Notes under the pieces: model-generated
Databases searched by the model: none
What the model was told of the DNA's origin: nothing
Seen by the model: the letters and a program-made list of their open reading frames with translations, nothing else
Made by a program: the position numbers and the translations under genes
Assembly (NCBI GenBank): GCA_029253585.1
Contig: JAQWZF010000036.1
Location: 1-64,000 of the forward strand
DNA: 64,000 bases
Source: Gammaproteobacteria bacterium
GTDB taxonomy: Bacteria > Pseudomonadota > Gammaproteobacteria > Pseudomonadales > Pseudohongiellaceae
Direction: 5' to 3'
Shown here: positions 16,868 to 30,519 of the stretch, one piece after another
Layout of the letters: every line of letters starts with the position of its first letter
How positions within the stretch are numbered: position 1 is the first letter of the stretch

Positions 16868-17965
16868 CTACAGTGCGTCCTCATAGCCTGAATCCCACAG
16901 CGCACTGCAAAATCCCCTCTCGAAAAGTACTAGGCTAAGCAGAGTGCTAGAGCTATCCGCTTTGATATGCTTAGCCATCTGTTTAGGCGGCTCATGATAG
17001 AAATCGGTAGCGATCAGATTCATTTCTCTACTGGGTGAAATCTCAAGCAATTCAATTTTTTGAGTACGAAATCCAACACCTCATTCATGTCTCGTAGAAA
17101 TTCAAGATCGTTATCCAGAGTGTCTACGAAGGCGCTGTTGAGCATATGCCCAATAATCTGCGACATGGAGGGACCCTCTGTCATCTTGTTTTCTAGGGGG
17201 GCTTTGTCGCGATTTCCACTGACCCCTACGGCAAGCAGTCGCGTGGCACCCAAATGAATCGGAGTTGAGGTGGGGCCAGCTGGTGCACTGCACCATCACC
17301 ATAGAGCTGGCTTCCAATTTTCACCGCTGGGGACAAGGCTGGTAACGCCGAAGAGGCCAGTAGATGGGAATGGCTAATCTGACTTCGTCGTCCAATACGG
17401 GTGGGGGCCTACCCAATCCTTGAGTCCCTTCACACCCTGATAGAAGGAGACTGATTCCCCCGTGTTGTATGGAGATGCGGTAATACTTAATGCATCGAGA
17501 AAGCCTTTATCTATATTTTTCTGAATCTTACATACTTTTAATACGCGATTGAGCAGGCTAGTAAGCGGGGAGTTGTCTAAAAGAGAGCGCGGCACATCGG
17601 CGGGCTTGCAGCGCATCGACGACAGTAGCATCGCAGACGCGCGCCCGAGCATATTTCCAGACTGCGGTGATAGATCTGGTTGCTGCTAATACCCTTCCAC
17701 ACATACTCTAGCAGCCTAACCCCCGTTCGAAGTCTATGGGCGTGGGAGGCGAGGGACGCAGCATTCAAAGCGCTCGCAGAGGTTCCGGAAATGATATGGA
17801 GGGGTTCTGTGCATTCTTGGGCTGTAGTTTAGCAATGGCGCCTAGCACGCCGACCTGGTAAGCCGCGCGAGCGCCACCTCCCGAAAGTAGCACGCCGATA
17901 CGTTCCTCATTCTTCCTTTCTAGTATATTAATTGTACTTCTCCCTTGCATTCGCTGGTATACCAC
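16868..17965 (-). pseudogene. Patatin-like phospholipase pseudogene
   Basis: The reverse strand encodes a patatin in several frames. RIGVLLSGGGARAAYQVGVL (near 17890) is the oxyanion-hole motif. A frame change near 17780 leads to IISGTSASALNAASLASHAH, the nucleophile elbow with its final glycine changed to serine. LLDNSPLTSLLNRVLKVCKI and SITASPYNTGESVSFYQG follow in the next frame. LASSALPA with YGDGAVHQLAP carries the catalytic Asp-Gly pair near 17290. Another shift leads to GATRLLAVGVSG and DNDLEFLRDMNEV, ending at 16868. At least four frame changes occur along a collinear protein. The ancestor was probably a membrane-lipid acyl hydrolase. Confidence 0.88.
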
Positions 17966-18064
17966 TTAACCTGCTTCTAATAATATTACTTTATTAACAA
18001 TCAGTTATGGCGGTTTTTTACAATTCTTGGTTAAAGCTTTGTATTCATCTAAGATTTTTCATAG

Positions 18065-19021
18065 ATGGCTAAGTCGGCGATTGCCCTCTATCATGGTGCT
18101 AACTGTCAGGTAGAGTCTCTAATGGTAACCCCAGCACAGATAGACCCGCTCGTAATCGCGATATCCTCTCGCGCCTTGTTCAACCTAGAAGATAGCCATC
18201 GCGTCTTCGAGGAGAAAGGCTTGGATGCCTATCAGCAATATCAGATATCGAAGGAAGACAAACCGCTAGAGCCTGGCGATGCCTTCCTGTTAGTGCAAAA
18301 ACTACTGGGGCTAAATGAGTTACTTGATGAGTCTCCTGTGCAAGTGATTCTACTCTCTAGGAATAGTGCGGATACTGGGCTGCGAATCTTTAACTCTATA
18401 CAGCACTACGGCCTTGATATAAGCCGTGCCGCATTCAGTGGGGGAGACAGTCCGTATCGTTACATCTCGGCCTTCAATAGCCACCTGTTTTTGTCCACCG
18501 ATGGCGCGGATGTTAGGCAGGCCTTGGAGCTTGGAGTCGCCGCGGCAACAATCTTGCCTTCTGAAAATAGCCGCACGCCTAACGAGAAGCTTAAGATAGC
18601 CTTCGATGGTGATGCTGTCTTGTTCTCAGATGACTCTGAAAAAATATTCAAAAAAAGAGGGCTAGAAGCTTTTACTGAGAATGAGCGTGAGGCAGCTAAT
18701 GAGCCTCTAAGCGGAGGCCCATTCAAGCCGGTTCTGGCGGCTCTGCAACAGATCCAAATGGCGTTTCCTCCTGGCGAAGCGCCACTGCGCACCTGCCTGG
18801 TAACCGCGCGTGCAGCGCCTGCCCATGAAAGAGTAGTGCGGACTCTGCGTGCCTGGAATATTCGCATTGACGAGTCTCTTTTTCTAGGTGGACTCGACAA
18901 AGGTGAGTTCCTTCGGGCATTCGATGCCGATGTCTTCTTTGATGATCAGGAAGGGCACTGTGAATCGGCACGAAATCACGTTGCTACGGGTCATGTGCCT
19001 CATGGCGTGGCAAATCAATAG
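18065..19021 (+). CDS. 5'-nucleotidase (cytosolic NT5C1-like family)
   Basis: This 318-residue protein belongs to the 5'-nucleotidase family PF06189. Key blocks are VIAISSRALFNLEDSHRVFE (about residues 30-49), where a HAD-like nucleophile aspartate is replaced by the family's own pattern, EKLKIAFDGDAVLFSDDSEK (about 178-197) with the catalytic DGD, and VRTLRAWNIRIDESLFLGGL with DADVFFDDQEGHCESA at the end. It should dephosphorylate nucleoside monophosphates in the cytoplasm. It is single and convergent with the TauE-like permease gene, and no terminator is apparent between them. Confidence 0.85.
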   Translation: MAKSAIALYHGANCQVESLMVTPAQIDPLVIAISSRALFNLEDSHRVFEEKGLDAYQQYQISKEDKPLEPGDAFLLVQKLLGLNELLDESPVQVILLSRNSADTGLRIFNSIQHYGLDISRAAFSGGDSPYRYISAFNSHLFLSTDGADVRQALELGVAAATILPSENSRTPNEKLKIAFDGDAVLFSDDSEKIFKKRGLEAFTENEREAANEPLSGGPFKPVLAALQQIQMAFPPGEAPLRTCLVTARAAPAHERVVRTLRAWNIRIDESLFLGGLDKGEFLRAFDADVFFDDQEGHCESARNHVATGHVPHGVANQ

Positions 19022-19050
19022 TAATTAAATCAGATTTTTATATTGTAAAT

Positions 19051-19851
19051 TTAAAGCAAATTATTTAATACAGTATAATACACCCCTAAAGCGAATAAGA
19101 TCACTATCAACAGACCCTCCAGCGCCTTTTCTGGCACCCGCGAGCTAAGACGCGAGCCTAGGGCAATAGCTGGCAAGGAGCCAATTAATAGGCTAGCCAG
19201 CAGAGTCAGGTCGACATACCCTGAGAACAGATAGCTCAGACCAGCAACAAATGTCAGTGGAACGGCGTGGGCTATATCACTGCCTATAACCCGCACGGTC
19301 GAAGTCTTAGCGTAGATCGTTAGAAGTATGGCCGCTGCAAAGGCGCCTGCGCCTACCGATGACAGCGTCACACAGACCCCCAACACAATTCCCATTCCTA
19401 CGGTCAGTTGGCTTCGATGTCTGGAGACAAAGCCCATCAGTCTTTCAGGCTTGCTCTCGCGAGAAATTATTCTTAATTTACTATTAAATATCAGTATTAT
19501 AGAAGTTATTGTTAACGTTATTCCTAGTATAGAAGTGAGGAGTTGCTCGAACTCTGGGGTCTGCTGGAATGTCGTTTGGTTAATAGCGCCATGAACCAGA
19601 AGCGCTGCGGGGATGCTGCCCAGTGCAAGCAGGCGGACGATAACCCAGTCTACATTACCTGCTCGGTGATGTGAGAGTGCGCCACCTGCCTTGGTTATTG
19701 CCGCGTAAAGCAGGTCTGTCCCAATAGCCACGGGGGCAGGATAGCCGAAAAGCAGAAGCAGGGGGGTCATAAGGGAGCCGCCTCCGACCCCGGTAAGCCC
19801 GATGGCGAAGCCAACCGCTGTGCCAACAGCGATATGTAGCGTGAGTTCCAT
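19051..19851 (-). CDS. TauE/SafE-family permease (putative sulfite/sulfonate exporter)
   Basis: This 266-residue inner-membrane protein has about eight helices. The N-terminus GTAVGFAIGLTGVGGGSLMT is the hallmark first repeat of the TauE/SafE (DUF81) family, and the second repeat appears as GIVLGVCVTLSSVGAGAFAA (about residues 156-175). Members are implicated in export of sulfite, sulfoacetate or other sulfur anions. The gene is divergent from cysB with 135 bases between them, which makes CysB control and a sulfur role plausible. That part is inference from position. Confidence 0.85.
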   Translation of the reverse strand: MELTLHIAVGTAVGFAIGLTGVGGGSLMTPLLLLFGYPAPVAIGTDLLYAAITKAGGALSHHRAGNVDWVIVRLLALGSIPAALLVHGAINQTTFQQTPEFEQLLTSILGITLTITSIILIFNSKLRIISRESKPERLMGFVSRHRSQLTVGMGIVLGVCVTLSSVGAGAFAAAILLTIYAKTSTVRVIGSDIAHAVPLTFVAGLSYLFSGYVDLTLLASLLIGSLPAIALGSRLSSRVPEKALEGLLIVILFALGVYYTVLNNLL

Positions 19852-19953
19852 GGGTTAATAAATCCGCGCATAGCAGTAAAGTCGCGAGATTAGACGGAAC
19901 TAATTATATGTAAAAGGAATATTTTAGAATATTTTAATAACCAAAAGGAATAA

Positions 19954-20961
<1,008 letters not shown>

Positions 20962-20989
20962 CCGGCCGCTGTCTGTTAAGAGTCAAGCC

Positions 20990-21745
20990 TTAGGGCCGCT
21001 TCCCCTGGTCCTCTGTATTTGCTCGGTGAAGCCCGCATTCCTTGATAGTGGCTTCTTCCCACCACCAGCGGCCCTCTCGCTCATGCTGGTTTGGGCCTGT
21101 AGGCCGTGTGCAGGGTTCACAGCCTAGGCTGGTAAATCCGGCGTCGTGAAGCTCGTTGTAGGGCACATCGAACATGCGAATATAGCTCCAGACATCCTCT
21201 GAGCTCCAGTTCGCCAGCGGATTGATCTTGATCACCGGGTGCTCAGGGCTGGAAAAATTGTTGTCGAGCTCGACTACTGGCACGGCAGCCCGGGTGGGGC
21301 TCTGATCGCAGCGCTGCCCGGTGATCCAGGCGTCCACTGTTGCGAGCTTCGCCTTTAGCGGCTCAACCTTACGTATGCCGCAGCATTCCGAGTGCCCGTC
21401 CTTATAGAAGCTAAATAGGCCTTTGTGCTGAATTAGCTCGCTGATGCGCTGCGGGTCCGGGTGTAGCGTTTCTATAGGCAGGGAGTAGTGCTTTCGAACA
21501 CTCTCGATGAACGCATAGGTCTGCGGGTGCAGTCGGCCGGTGTCCAGAGTAAATACCCTTGGTGTGTCGAGGAGCTTGCTCGCCATTGCGATCAGGACTA
21601 CGTCTTCGGCCCCGCTGAATGAAATTGCCAGATTTGGCCATAGGTCGGCGACCTGGCGCAGTATTTCTTTGGGTTCGCTGCTTGCTAGATCTGAGCTGAG
21701 GTCTAGTACGTCTTGCGCGATTTGAGCTGTCGATGTGGATGTCAT
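20990..21745 (-). CDS. cysH: Fe-S-type adenylylsulfate (APS) reductase CysH
   Basis: This PAPS/APS reductase family enzyme reduces activated sulfate to sulfite with thioredoxin. From Met at 21745 it has 251 residues; an upstream in-frame ATG at 21868 would add 41 low-quality residues. [11 protein letters not shown] is the nucleotide loop. The adjacent cysteines in [11 protein letters not shown], the CxxC in LGCEPCTRP and the terminal ECGLH are all present. The two cysteine pairs bind a [4Fe-4S] cluster and are diagnostic of enzymes that use APS directly; the E. coli-type PAPS enzyme lacks them. The neighbouring cysB is its expected regulator. Confidence 0.93.
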   Translation of the reverse strand: MTSTSTAQIAQDVLDLSSDLASSEPKEILRQVADLWPNLAISFSGAEDVVLIAMASKLLDTPRVFTLDTGRLHPQTYAFIESVRKHYSLPIETLHPDPQRISELIQHKGLFSFYKDGHSECCGIRKVEPLKAKLATVDAWITGQRCDQSPTRAAVPVVELDNNFSSPEHPVIKINPLANWSSEDVWSYIRMFDVPYNELHDAGFTSLGCEPCTRPTGPNQHEREGRWWWEEATIKECGLHRANTEDQGKRP

Positions 21746-22167
21746 GAAGTGGTTTTGCCAATTTAAAGTCGCTAATGGGGTAGAGCCGACACATTCTCGG
21801 CTATTTGTTCGGCTTGGTAAAGTGCTTGATGGGTTGTGGCCAAGCGGTTTAATTAAACTATTGCTCATTACGGCCGGTGGTGATGTTCCACGTGAAAAAC
21901 TCCAATAAAACTAAACACTTAGACAGTCTAAATGATTGCCTCTACCAAATCTTGCAGATTTTAGTGGCGATGAATCAATATCTAGTAATTAGACAGCCAG
22001 AGACTTTTTCTCCTGCTGTTTTGTATTGTTGATTTCTGGTAAATTGACGCTTTCTCAGGCAGGCAGGTCTAGGCAGAGTGCCCAGCTGGCTAGATTGAAA
22101 GTTGGCGCAAGAAGTCCGAGAAGGTCGCCGCAGCGAATAAAACAACCCGGGAGGAGAACTTTGCATC

Positions 22168-22785
22168 ATGGAACTAGCCTGTCTAGATTTGGAAGGAGTA
22201 TTGGTACCGGAGATTTGGATCGGATTTGCTGAAAAGACCGGTATCGATGAGCTGCGCGCCACCACGCGCGATATTCCTGACTACGACGTACTTATGAAGC
22301 AACGGTTGGCAATACTCGATCAGCATGGCCTGGGGCTGCCGGACATACAGGAAGTAATTTCTACTATGGAACCGATGCCTGGGGCCAAGGAATTTATAAC
22401 TTGGTTGAAGGAAAGATTTCAACTTATTATTTTGTCAGATACTTTTTACGAGTTCTCGCAGCCTTTGATGCGCCAGCTCGATTTCCCCACGTTGTTTTGT
22501 CACCGCCTGGTTGGAGACGAATCTGGCAGAATTGTCGACTATAAGCTGCGCCAGAAAGACCCCAAGCGGCAATCGGTTAAGGCCCTGCATGGTCTTAACT
22601 TCCGCGTCATCGCCTCCGGTGACTCTTATAATGACACAACTATGCTGGAAGAGGCCGATTCTGGAATCCTGTTTCGCGCGCCGGCCAATGTAATCGAGGA
22701 GTTCCCCCAATATCCTGCGGTTGAGACGTATGAGGAGTTGCGCCGCGAATTTTGTGCGGCCAGCGAGCGAGATCTTAGCGTTTAG
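22168..22785 (+). CDS. thrH: ThrH, phosphoserine phosphatase / phosphoserine:homoserine phosphotransferase
   Basis: This 205-residue HAD-superfamily protein carries the ThrH nucleophile motif CLDLEGVLVPEIW (Asp7, Glu9). LIILSDTFYEFSQPLMRQLD is motif II, and VIASGDSYNDTTMLEEADSG is motif IV with the DSYND acidic cluster. ThrH, known from Pseudomonas, hydrolyses phosphoserine or transfers its phosphate to homoserine, bridging serine and threonine synthesis. A strong ribosome-binding site (GGGAGGAG, 22150-22157) precedes the ATG. It is transcribed divergently from cysH. Confidence 0.93.
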   Translation: MELACLDLEGVLVPEIWIGFAEKTGIDELRATTRDIPDYDVLMKQRLAILDQHGLGLPDIQEVISTMEPMPGAKEFITWLKERFQLIILSDTFYEFSQPLMRQLDFPTLFCHRLVGDESGRIVDYKLRQKDPKRQSVKALHGLNFRVIASGDSYNDTTMLEEADSGILFRAPANVIEEFPQYPAVETYEELRREFCAASERDLSV

Positions 22786-22841
22786 GAAGATGGCATGCTG
22801 CGCAAGGGCCTAGCGCTACAGGTTTTACTTAGTATCTGAGG

Positions 22842-24221
22842 TTAGTCTTGTAATACACTGAAAATATTATTTATTTTATCGAAACATTCCTGGTACTCCT
22901 GCTCACACTCAGAGTCGGCAACGATGCCGCCACCTGCCCAGCAGGTGAGCTCATTGGCCTCCCACAGTAAGCTGCGGATGGTAATGCTGCTGTCGAAGTT
23001 GCCTTGAGAGTCAAGATAGAACACGGTCCCGCAGTAAGCCCTCCTAGGGACTTGCTCTAGCCTCTGGATTATAGTCATTGCGCTTAGTTTGGGTGCACCG
23101 GTTATCGAGCCTCCTGGGTAGCAGCTGGCGAGTATGTCTAGCGCGTCCCTGTCGGCCCTTAGGGTGCCCGACACGTCGCTAACCATATGATGGACATTGC
23201 TATAAGATTCGACGCTAAATAGCTTTTTTACTTCTATACTTCCTATCTGGCAGACTCTCCCCAAATCATTTCTTAGCAGGTCAACGATCATAAGGTTCTC
23301 GGCCCTGTCCTTTTCGCTTGCCAGAAGATCTTCTGCCAAATGTGTGTCAGCCTTCTTAGTTGAGCCTCTGGGTCTTGTCCCCTTGATGGGCTGGGTCAAT
23401 ACCGCTTTATCAGCGAGTCGTAGAAAGCGCTCCGGCGAGAGGCTTAGCAGGGCACCACTATCCCAGTTTAAATAGGCGGAAAAGGGTGCGGTAGTCGCTC
23501 TGCGCAGTCTGAGATAGGCGGCTAAGGGCTCGCCGTCGCCCTTAGCAGTAAAACTCTGCGTCAAGTTAACTTGATAACAGTCACCACTATCGATGCGCAT
23601 CTTAATATCTGTGAAAGCACGCTGATATTCCTCGAAACTAGAGCTGCTCTGAAAATTAGAATAAAGAGAAAAGCTCACGGCCTGCGCGCCTTCAACTGTA
23701 TCTAGCGCATTGTTAATAGAGGAGGCGGTCTCATCGATGTAGGCTTGGTCGCAGCCTGGGTGAAACCTAAGCTCGCAGGTATTTTCCTCGTGATCGATGA
23801 TGAGGGTCCAGAGATAGACACCGACGAAGCCATCATTTATGTGGAATCTTGCGCTATGTTTGAGTTCTGGGTATCCAAGATGAGCGATCACTGCGCCGGC
23901 AAAGTCATCGTCAGATACCGCTCCTTTAAGCTGTTCATTTAAGGGTAGATATGTGTCTTTTAACCATCTGATATTTTTTAATAAAATTTTACTATCTCTT
24001 GAGTCGCCAATGCGTTCACCTATATTTTCGGAACAAGAAATCTTGCCATTGCTTAGAATGATATGGGCAATCGGTGCCGCCGCGAGAATATCGCGTCTTC
24101 CACTGCGACCACCATGGCTTGCACTGTCCAAAAAAGCAGGCATGGCGAACGTATCCAAGGCGCGCATGAAAAGCTCGCTGTCTTGCTGGTAGGGTAGAAC
24201 TCGTGTGTTACTGCTGTGCAT
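22842..24221 (-). CDS. pabB: Aminodeoxychorismate synthase component I
   Basis: This 459-residue chorismate-binding enzyme makes 4-amino-4-deoxychorismate for folate synthesis with a PabA glutaminase (not in the window). The PIKGT motif has Lys280, the residue that marks PabB and forms a covalent adduct in E. coli; anthranilate synthase TrpE has alanine there. GDCYQVNLTQSF, LLSLSPERFL, DRAENLMIVDLLRNDLGRVC and CYPGGSITGAPKLSAM are other family blocks. The N-terminal half is the expected beta-sandwich domain. It lies on the same strand just downstream of roxA. Confidence 0.93.
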   Translation of the reverse strand: MHSSNTRVLPYQQDSELFMRALDTFAMPAFLDSASHGGRSGRRDILAAAPIAHIILSNGKISCSENIGERIGDSRDSKILLKNIRWLKDTYLPLNEQLKGAVSDDDFAGAVIAHLGYPELKHSARFHINDGFVGVYLWTLIIDHEENTCELRFHPGCDQAYIDETASSINNALDTVEGAQAVSFSLYSNFQSSSSFEEYQRAFTDIKMRIDSGDCYQVNLTQSFTAKGDGEPLAAYLRLRRATTAPFSAYLNWDSGALLSLSPERFLRLADKAVLTQPIKGTRPRGSTKKADTHLAEDLLASEKDRAENLMIVDLLRNDLGRVCQIGSIEVKKLFSVESYSNVHHMVSDVSGTLRADRDALDILASCYPGGSITGAPKLSAMTIIQRLEQVPRRAYCGTVFYLDSQGNFDSSITIRSLLWEANELTCWAGGGIVADSECEQEYQECFDKINNIFSVLQD

Positions 24222-24256
24222 AGCCTGTGCTGACGTGTTGCGGGAGCTTGATGGGC

Positions 24257-26799
<2,543 letters not shown>

Positions 26800-26839
26800 C
26801 TATTCCTTGAATTTTGTTCTGTAATCAATGCCGTGTTAC

Positions 26840-27541
26840 CTAGATCGTCGCCAGGAGACGCCGTCGCAGACCCCCGGCTGTTTCTTGCACTCGCTTTCGA
26901 TAAAAGATCAGCCGCCAGCGGCGTCCACCGAGTTGATGCCACAACACAGCGGAGCGGATGCCCGCAAGCAGAAGTGAACGGACGCGATTGGCTACATACT
27001 CGTTTTGTAGATAGTCCATCTGCCCCTGCACCTGAATGCGGTGTGGTAATGTGCTAATTGTATCCTGATAAAGAGTAGCAAGCTGCTCGAATGTTTGTTC
27101 CTGACGCAATTGCCCTTGTGTTTTTTCTTCGTCTTCCATTCGCCACGGCGTGGCATTCTCCGGTAAGAGTTGTAAGGCATGAATTCCCTGCAAGCCCACT
27201 CTAACAGCCTCTTGCATGGAGGGGTTCGCCTCCAGCTTGTTGCGTAGTAGCAGCATCCCTAATGTATAGCGAACCATGCCCGCGTTTTCTGGCGCCTTTA
27301 CCTGCTGGAATATGTCATGAAGGGACCGCAGACCCAGATTTAGGTGCCCAAGATTCGGATAGACATCGGCTTCCGTTCTTGGATTAAGAACCAATAGCGG
27401 ATTAACGCTCGCCAGAAGTTCGGTCTGGGAAGCATTGCCGTGTCCGGCGAGTTTAGATACCAGAGCCGCAGACTGGACTACGGCAGCCAGTGCTACGGTC
27501 TGCCATTCCCAGCGTGTGAGCTCACCGACAGAACTTTTCAA
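26840..27541 (-). CDS. hflD: HflD family protein
   Basis: This helical HflD homologue was linked in E. coli to lambda CII stability through HflCD and is kept mainly by its linkage to mnmA and pur[21 protein letters not shown] is the conserved N-terminal block, and [16 protein letters not shown] and [20 protein letters not shown] are typical. An ATG at 27586 would push the start deep into mnmA. The TTG at 27541 gives the usual N-terminal length, about 233 residues, and overlaps the mnmA end by 20 bases. The exact start is uncertain. Confidence 0.88.
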   Translation of the reverse strand: MKSSVGELTRWEWQTVALAAVVQSAALVSKLAGHGNASQTELLASVNPLLVLNPRTEADVYPNLGHLNLGLRSLHDIFQQVKAPENAGMVRYTLGMLLLRNKLEANPSMQEAVRVGLQGIHALQLLPENATPWRMEDEEKTQGQLRQEQTFEQLATLYQDTISTLPHRIQVQGQMDYLQNEYVANRVRSLLLAGIRSAVLWHQLGGRRWRLIFYRKRVQETAGGLRRRLLATI

Positions 27542-28637
27542 TGATGGCTCCCCCGAGACAGCGCTCGCCTTGATAAAATACGACATATTGGCCCGGTGTC
27601 ACGGCACGTTGTGGTGTAGCGAAATCGACTTGCAGCAGGCCATCTGTGTTGAGGCTAATTCGGCACTGTTGGTCAGGCTGGCGATAACGCACTTTTGCGG
27701 TACAACTAAGGGGCATAGCGTCGGGCTGCTTGTTCACCCATGCTGGATTACCTGCAAGTAGCTGGCTGGAAAACAACATTTGATGCTCAGAGCCTTGTGC
27801 GACCAATAAGACGTTTCTCTTCAAGTCTTTGTCTACAACATACCAGGGTGCCTCGTCGTGCTCGCTCAAGCCCCCTATACCCAGGCCTTGCCGTTGGCCA
27901 TAGGTATAGAACATCAAGCCGGCATGCTTGCCAATAGTCTCTCCGTCTACTGATTCGATTATCCCGGGTTGAGCCGGAAGGTACTGTTCGAGAAAATCTT
28001 TGAATTTGCGCTCACCGATGAAACAGATGCCTGTGCTGTCCTTCTTGTCGTGGGTGCGCAGGCCTAGCTTGGATGCTATAGCACGCACTTCGGGCTTATC
28101 CAGCTCGCCGACAGGAAACAGACTCTTGCTCAGGCAGCTCTCATTTACCTCGCAGAGGAAATAGCTCTGATCCTTATTATTGTCCAAGCCTTTTAATAAC
28201 CGGGTATGGGAGCCTACAACTTCCTTTCTCACATAATGCCCGGTCGATATAAAGTCTGCGCCAAGTTCGCCGGCATATTCAAGGAAAGCCTTGAATTTGA
28301 TCTCTCTGTTGCACAGTACGTCTGGATTGGGTGTGCGACCGGCTGAGTATTCTTTGAGAAAGTGTTCGAAGACATTGTCCCAGTATTCGGCGGCAAAGTT
28401 GGCGCTGTGAAGAGGTATTTCCAGGCTGTCACAGACTGACTGGGCGTCGGCCAAGTCGTCCATTGCGGTGCAGTATTCCGTGCCATCGTCTTCATCCCAG
28501 TTCTTCATGAACAGTCCTTCCACCTGATAGCCCTGCTCAATGAGAAGATAGGCGGCAACCGAGGAGTCGACGCCTCCAGACATGCCAACAATCACTTTAG
28601 TATTGCTGTGAATTCTCTGTTCCTTGTCTATCTTCAT
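27522..28637 (-). CDS. mnmA: tRNA-specific 2-thiouridylase MnmA
   Basis: This 371-residue enzyme installs the 2-thio group on wobble U34 of Lys, Glu and Gln tRNAs. The PP-loop is [10 protein letters not shown] (residues 18-27). The two catalytic cysteines are Cys109 in [13 protein letters not shown] and Cys205 in [18 protein letters not shown] and [11 protein letters not shown] are also characteristic. Its sulfur arrives through IscS, TusA, TusBCD and TusE; tusEBCD lie at 43.8-45.2 kb in this window. It overlaps hflD downstream. Confidence 0.96.
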   Translation of the reverse strand: MKIDKEQRIHSNTKVIVGMSGGVDSSVAAYLLIEQGYQVEGLFMKNWDEDDGTEYCTAMDDLADAQSVCDSLEIPLHSANFAAEYWDNVFEHFLKEYSAGRTPNPDVLCNREIKFKAFLEYAGELGADFISTGHYVRKEVVGSHTRLLKGLDNNKDQSYFLCEVNESCLSKSLFPVGELDKPEVRAIASKLGLRTHDKKDSTGICFIGERKFKDFLEQYLPAQPGIIESVDGETIGKHAGLMFYTYGQRQGLGIGGLSEHDEAPWYVVDKDLKRNVLLVAQGSEHQMLFSSQLLAGNPAWVNKQPDAMPLSCTAKVRYRQPDQQCRISLNTDGLLQVDFATPQRAVTPGQYVVFYQGERCLGGAIIEKFCR

Positions 28638-28680
28638 GATTTATCTGCTTATATTTAGCTCAATAATGCGCACTGTTAGT

Positions 28681-29124
28681 TTAGGGCAGCTGTACAACAT
28701 TGAGTGGAAAGTTCACGCCACTCAGATAGTCTCGAATAACTTTTAGCACCAGAGGGCTGCGCAGCTCAGATTCAAAGTCTTCTAACTCTTTCAGAGTCAG
28801 CCACTTTGCCTCGAGTATGTCCGGGTCGAGATTTCGTCCTGTTCTAGGTTCTATTGCTTTGGCGACAAAGCAGTGGCGAATATAGGTAATACCGTTTTCA
28901 GCAGAGGTATACTGATAGATACCCAATAGTTGTTTGAGTTCGACGCGCCATGCGGTTTCTTCAAGAGTTTCTCTCAATGCGGCGTCGAATAGCGATTCGC
29001 TTGGCTCAACATGGCCGGCAGGTTGATTATAGACGAGGCGGCCACCGGAATTCTCTCTCACCATTAAGAATTTACCATCGCGCTCCACAATTGTGGCCAC
29101 CGTTATGTGAGGGAGTTCGTGCAT
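28681..29124 (-). CDS. nudJ: NUDIX hydrolase, NudJ-like
   Basis: This 147-residue protein has the Nudix box GHVEPSESLFDAALRETLEE followed by TAW; the usual terminal glycine of the box is alanine. The flanking sequence (HITVATIVERDGKFLMVREN before, YIRHCFVAKAIEPRTGRNLD after) and its position upstream of mnmA match NudJ. NudJ in E. coli is a broad phosphatase that acts on HMP-PP and nucleoside triphosphates. It is probably co-transcribed with mnmA across the 43-base gap. Confidence 0.85.
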   Translation of the reverse strand: MHELPHITVATIVERDGKFLMVRENSGGRLVYNQPAGHVEPSESLFDAALRETLEETAWRVELKQLLGIYQYTSAENGITYIRHCFVAKAIEPRTGRNLDPDILEAKWLTLKELEDFESELRSPLVLKVIRDYLSGVNFPLNVVQLP

Positions 29125-29292
29125 AGTAAAAGGGCCTGGTTTGCTCAGATTTAGAAAAGGGCTAATGCTAGCTGCTAAAAGCCTTCGCGATCAATGCTCT
29201 AGCTATGAAATTTAAATGCTCGCTTAAGCTTTGCTCTTTAGCTTGCTAGCAGAAACATGGATAATGAGGAATTACACAGCGATTTAAAGACT

Positions 29293-29778
29293 ATGAGCAA
29301 ACTGACCCATATTGATAGCAAGGGCAACGCCAAGATGGTGGATGTCGGAGAAAAACAGTCCACGCACCGTATAGCGACGGCAAGTGGCAGCATACGTATG
29401 GCAAGCGAAACACTAGCCTTGATCGCCGCGGGCGGTCACAAGAAGGGCGATGTAATTGCCATTGCCCGCATAGCTGGTATACAAGCGGCCAAGAGCTGCT
29501 CTGGATTAATCCCGCTTTGTCACCCCTTGATGTTGACATCGCTAGACGTCGCCCTAAAGTTAGATAGCGCTCAGAACTGCGTATTGATTGAGGCTACCTG
29601 TAAGGTGAACGGACAAACCGGGGTTGAGATGGAGGCACTGACAGCAGTTTCCGTGGCGGCGCTGACAATCTATGATATGTGTAAAGCCGTAGATAAGAAT
29701 ATGGTCATTGAGGCAATCTGCCTGAAAGAGAAGCTTGGCGGCAATAGCGGCCACTACCAACGCTCGGAACCGGTATAG
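29293..29778 (+). CDS. moaC: Cyclic pyranopterin monophosphate synthase MoaC
   Basis: MoaC acts with MoaA (not in the window) in the first step of molybdopterin synthesis. From the ATG at 29293 the start [20 protein letters not shown] matches the family N-terminus; an ATG at 29257 adds 12 residues. [20 protein letters not shown] and [20 protein letters not shown] hold the conserved active-site lysine, histidine and glutamate region. It opens a tight moaCDE cluster with 5-6 base gaps. Confidence 0.94.
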   Translation: MSKLTHIDSKGNAKMVDVGEKQSTHRIATASGSIRMASETLALIAAGGHKKGDVIAIARIAGIQAAKSCSGLIPLCHPLMLTSLDVALKLDSAQNCVLIEATCKVNGQTGVEMEALTAVSVAALTIYDMCKAVDKNMVIEAICLKEKLGGNSGHYQRSEPV

Positions 29779-29783
29779 CACCT

Positions 29784-30038
29784 ATGTTACGTATTCAATA
29801 TTTCGCCAGCATTCGTGAGACTCTGGGGCGCAGCGATGAAGAGCTCGAGCTGCCGGCTCAGGTGGGCTCAGTACAGGATCTTATAGATCATCTTTTGGGT
29901 GTAAACCCCAGCTTTCAAAGGGTTTTTAGCGCACAGAATATGGTATTGACCGCTGTGAATCAGACCGTGGTTGATCTTGATCATCCAATTTCAGAGAATG
30001 ACGAAGTTGCCTTTTTTCCCCCCATGACCGGCGGCTAA
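29784..30038 (+). CDS. moaD: Molybdopterin synthase small subunit MoaD
   Basis: This 84-residue ubiquitin-like sulfur carrier starts LRIQYFASIRETLGRSDEEL and ends AFFPPMTGG. The terminal Gly-Gly is the site adenylated and converted to thiocarboxylate by MoeB. It pairs with MoaE, encoded 6 bases downstream. Confidence 0.94.
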   Translation: MLRIQYFASIRETLGRSDEELELPAQVGSVQDLIDHLLGVNPSFQRVFSAQNMVLTAVNQTVVDLDHPISENDEVAFFPPMTGG

Positions 30039-30044
30039 TGACTT

Positions 30045-30518
30045 ATGATTAGCATCCAAAATCAAGATTTTTCTATTGCCGATGAATATGCGGCTCTGCG
30101 TCACCGCGCTGGAGATGCTGGCGCTATCGTTACGTTTACTGGCCTAGTGCGCGAGGTTTATGACGTGCCTGCAGAAGGCTCTGAATCTGCAGCGGTTAGC
30201 TCGTTGTTCCTGGAGCACTACCCTGGAATGACCGAGAAATGCCTGCAGGAGATCCAGCAGCAAGCCGAAGCGAAATGGCCATTGCTGGCCACAAGAATCA
30301 TCCACAGGGTAGGCGAGTTACATGGAAAGGATCAGATTGTGTTGGTAGCTACGGCTAGCGCGCATCGGCTTGCGGCTTTCGAGGCTGCCGAATTCATCAT
30401 GGATTACCTGAAGAGCAAGGCGCCGTTCTGGAAGCAGCAAAAAACTGCAACCAGTAGTGTCTGGGTCGAATCCAGAGATTCAGATAAGGCTGCGATAGAG
30501 CGCTGGCAAGATTCCTAG
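30045..30518 (+). CDS. moaE: Molybdopterin synthase large subunit MoaE
   Basis: This 157-residue catalytic subunit inserts two sulfurs from MoaD into precursor Z. Typical blocks are GAIVTFTGLVREVYD, SLFLEHYPGMTEKCLQEI, RIIHRVGELHGKDQIVLVAT, and the lysine-rich MDYLKSKAPFWKQQ containing the catalytic lysines. It is last in moaCDE and converges on rluE, with stops 1-2 bases apart and no room for a separate terminator. Confidence 0.95.
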   Translation: MISIQNQDFSIADEYAALRHRAGDAGAIVTFTGLVREVYDVPAEGSESAAVSSLFLEHYPGMTEKCLQEIQQQAEAKWPLLATRIIHRVGELHGKDQIVLVATASAHRLAAFEAAEFIMDYLKSKAPFWKQQKTATSSVWVESRDSDKAAIERWQDS

Positions 30519-30519
30519 C

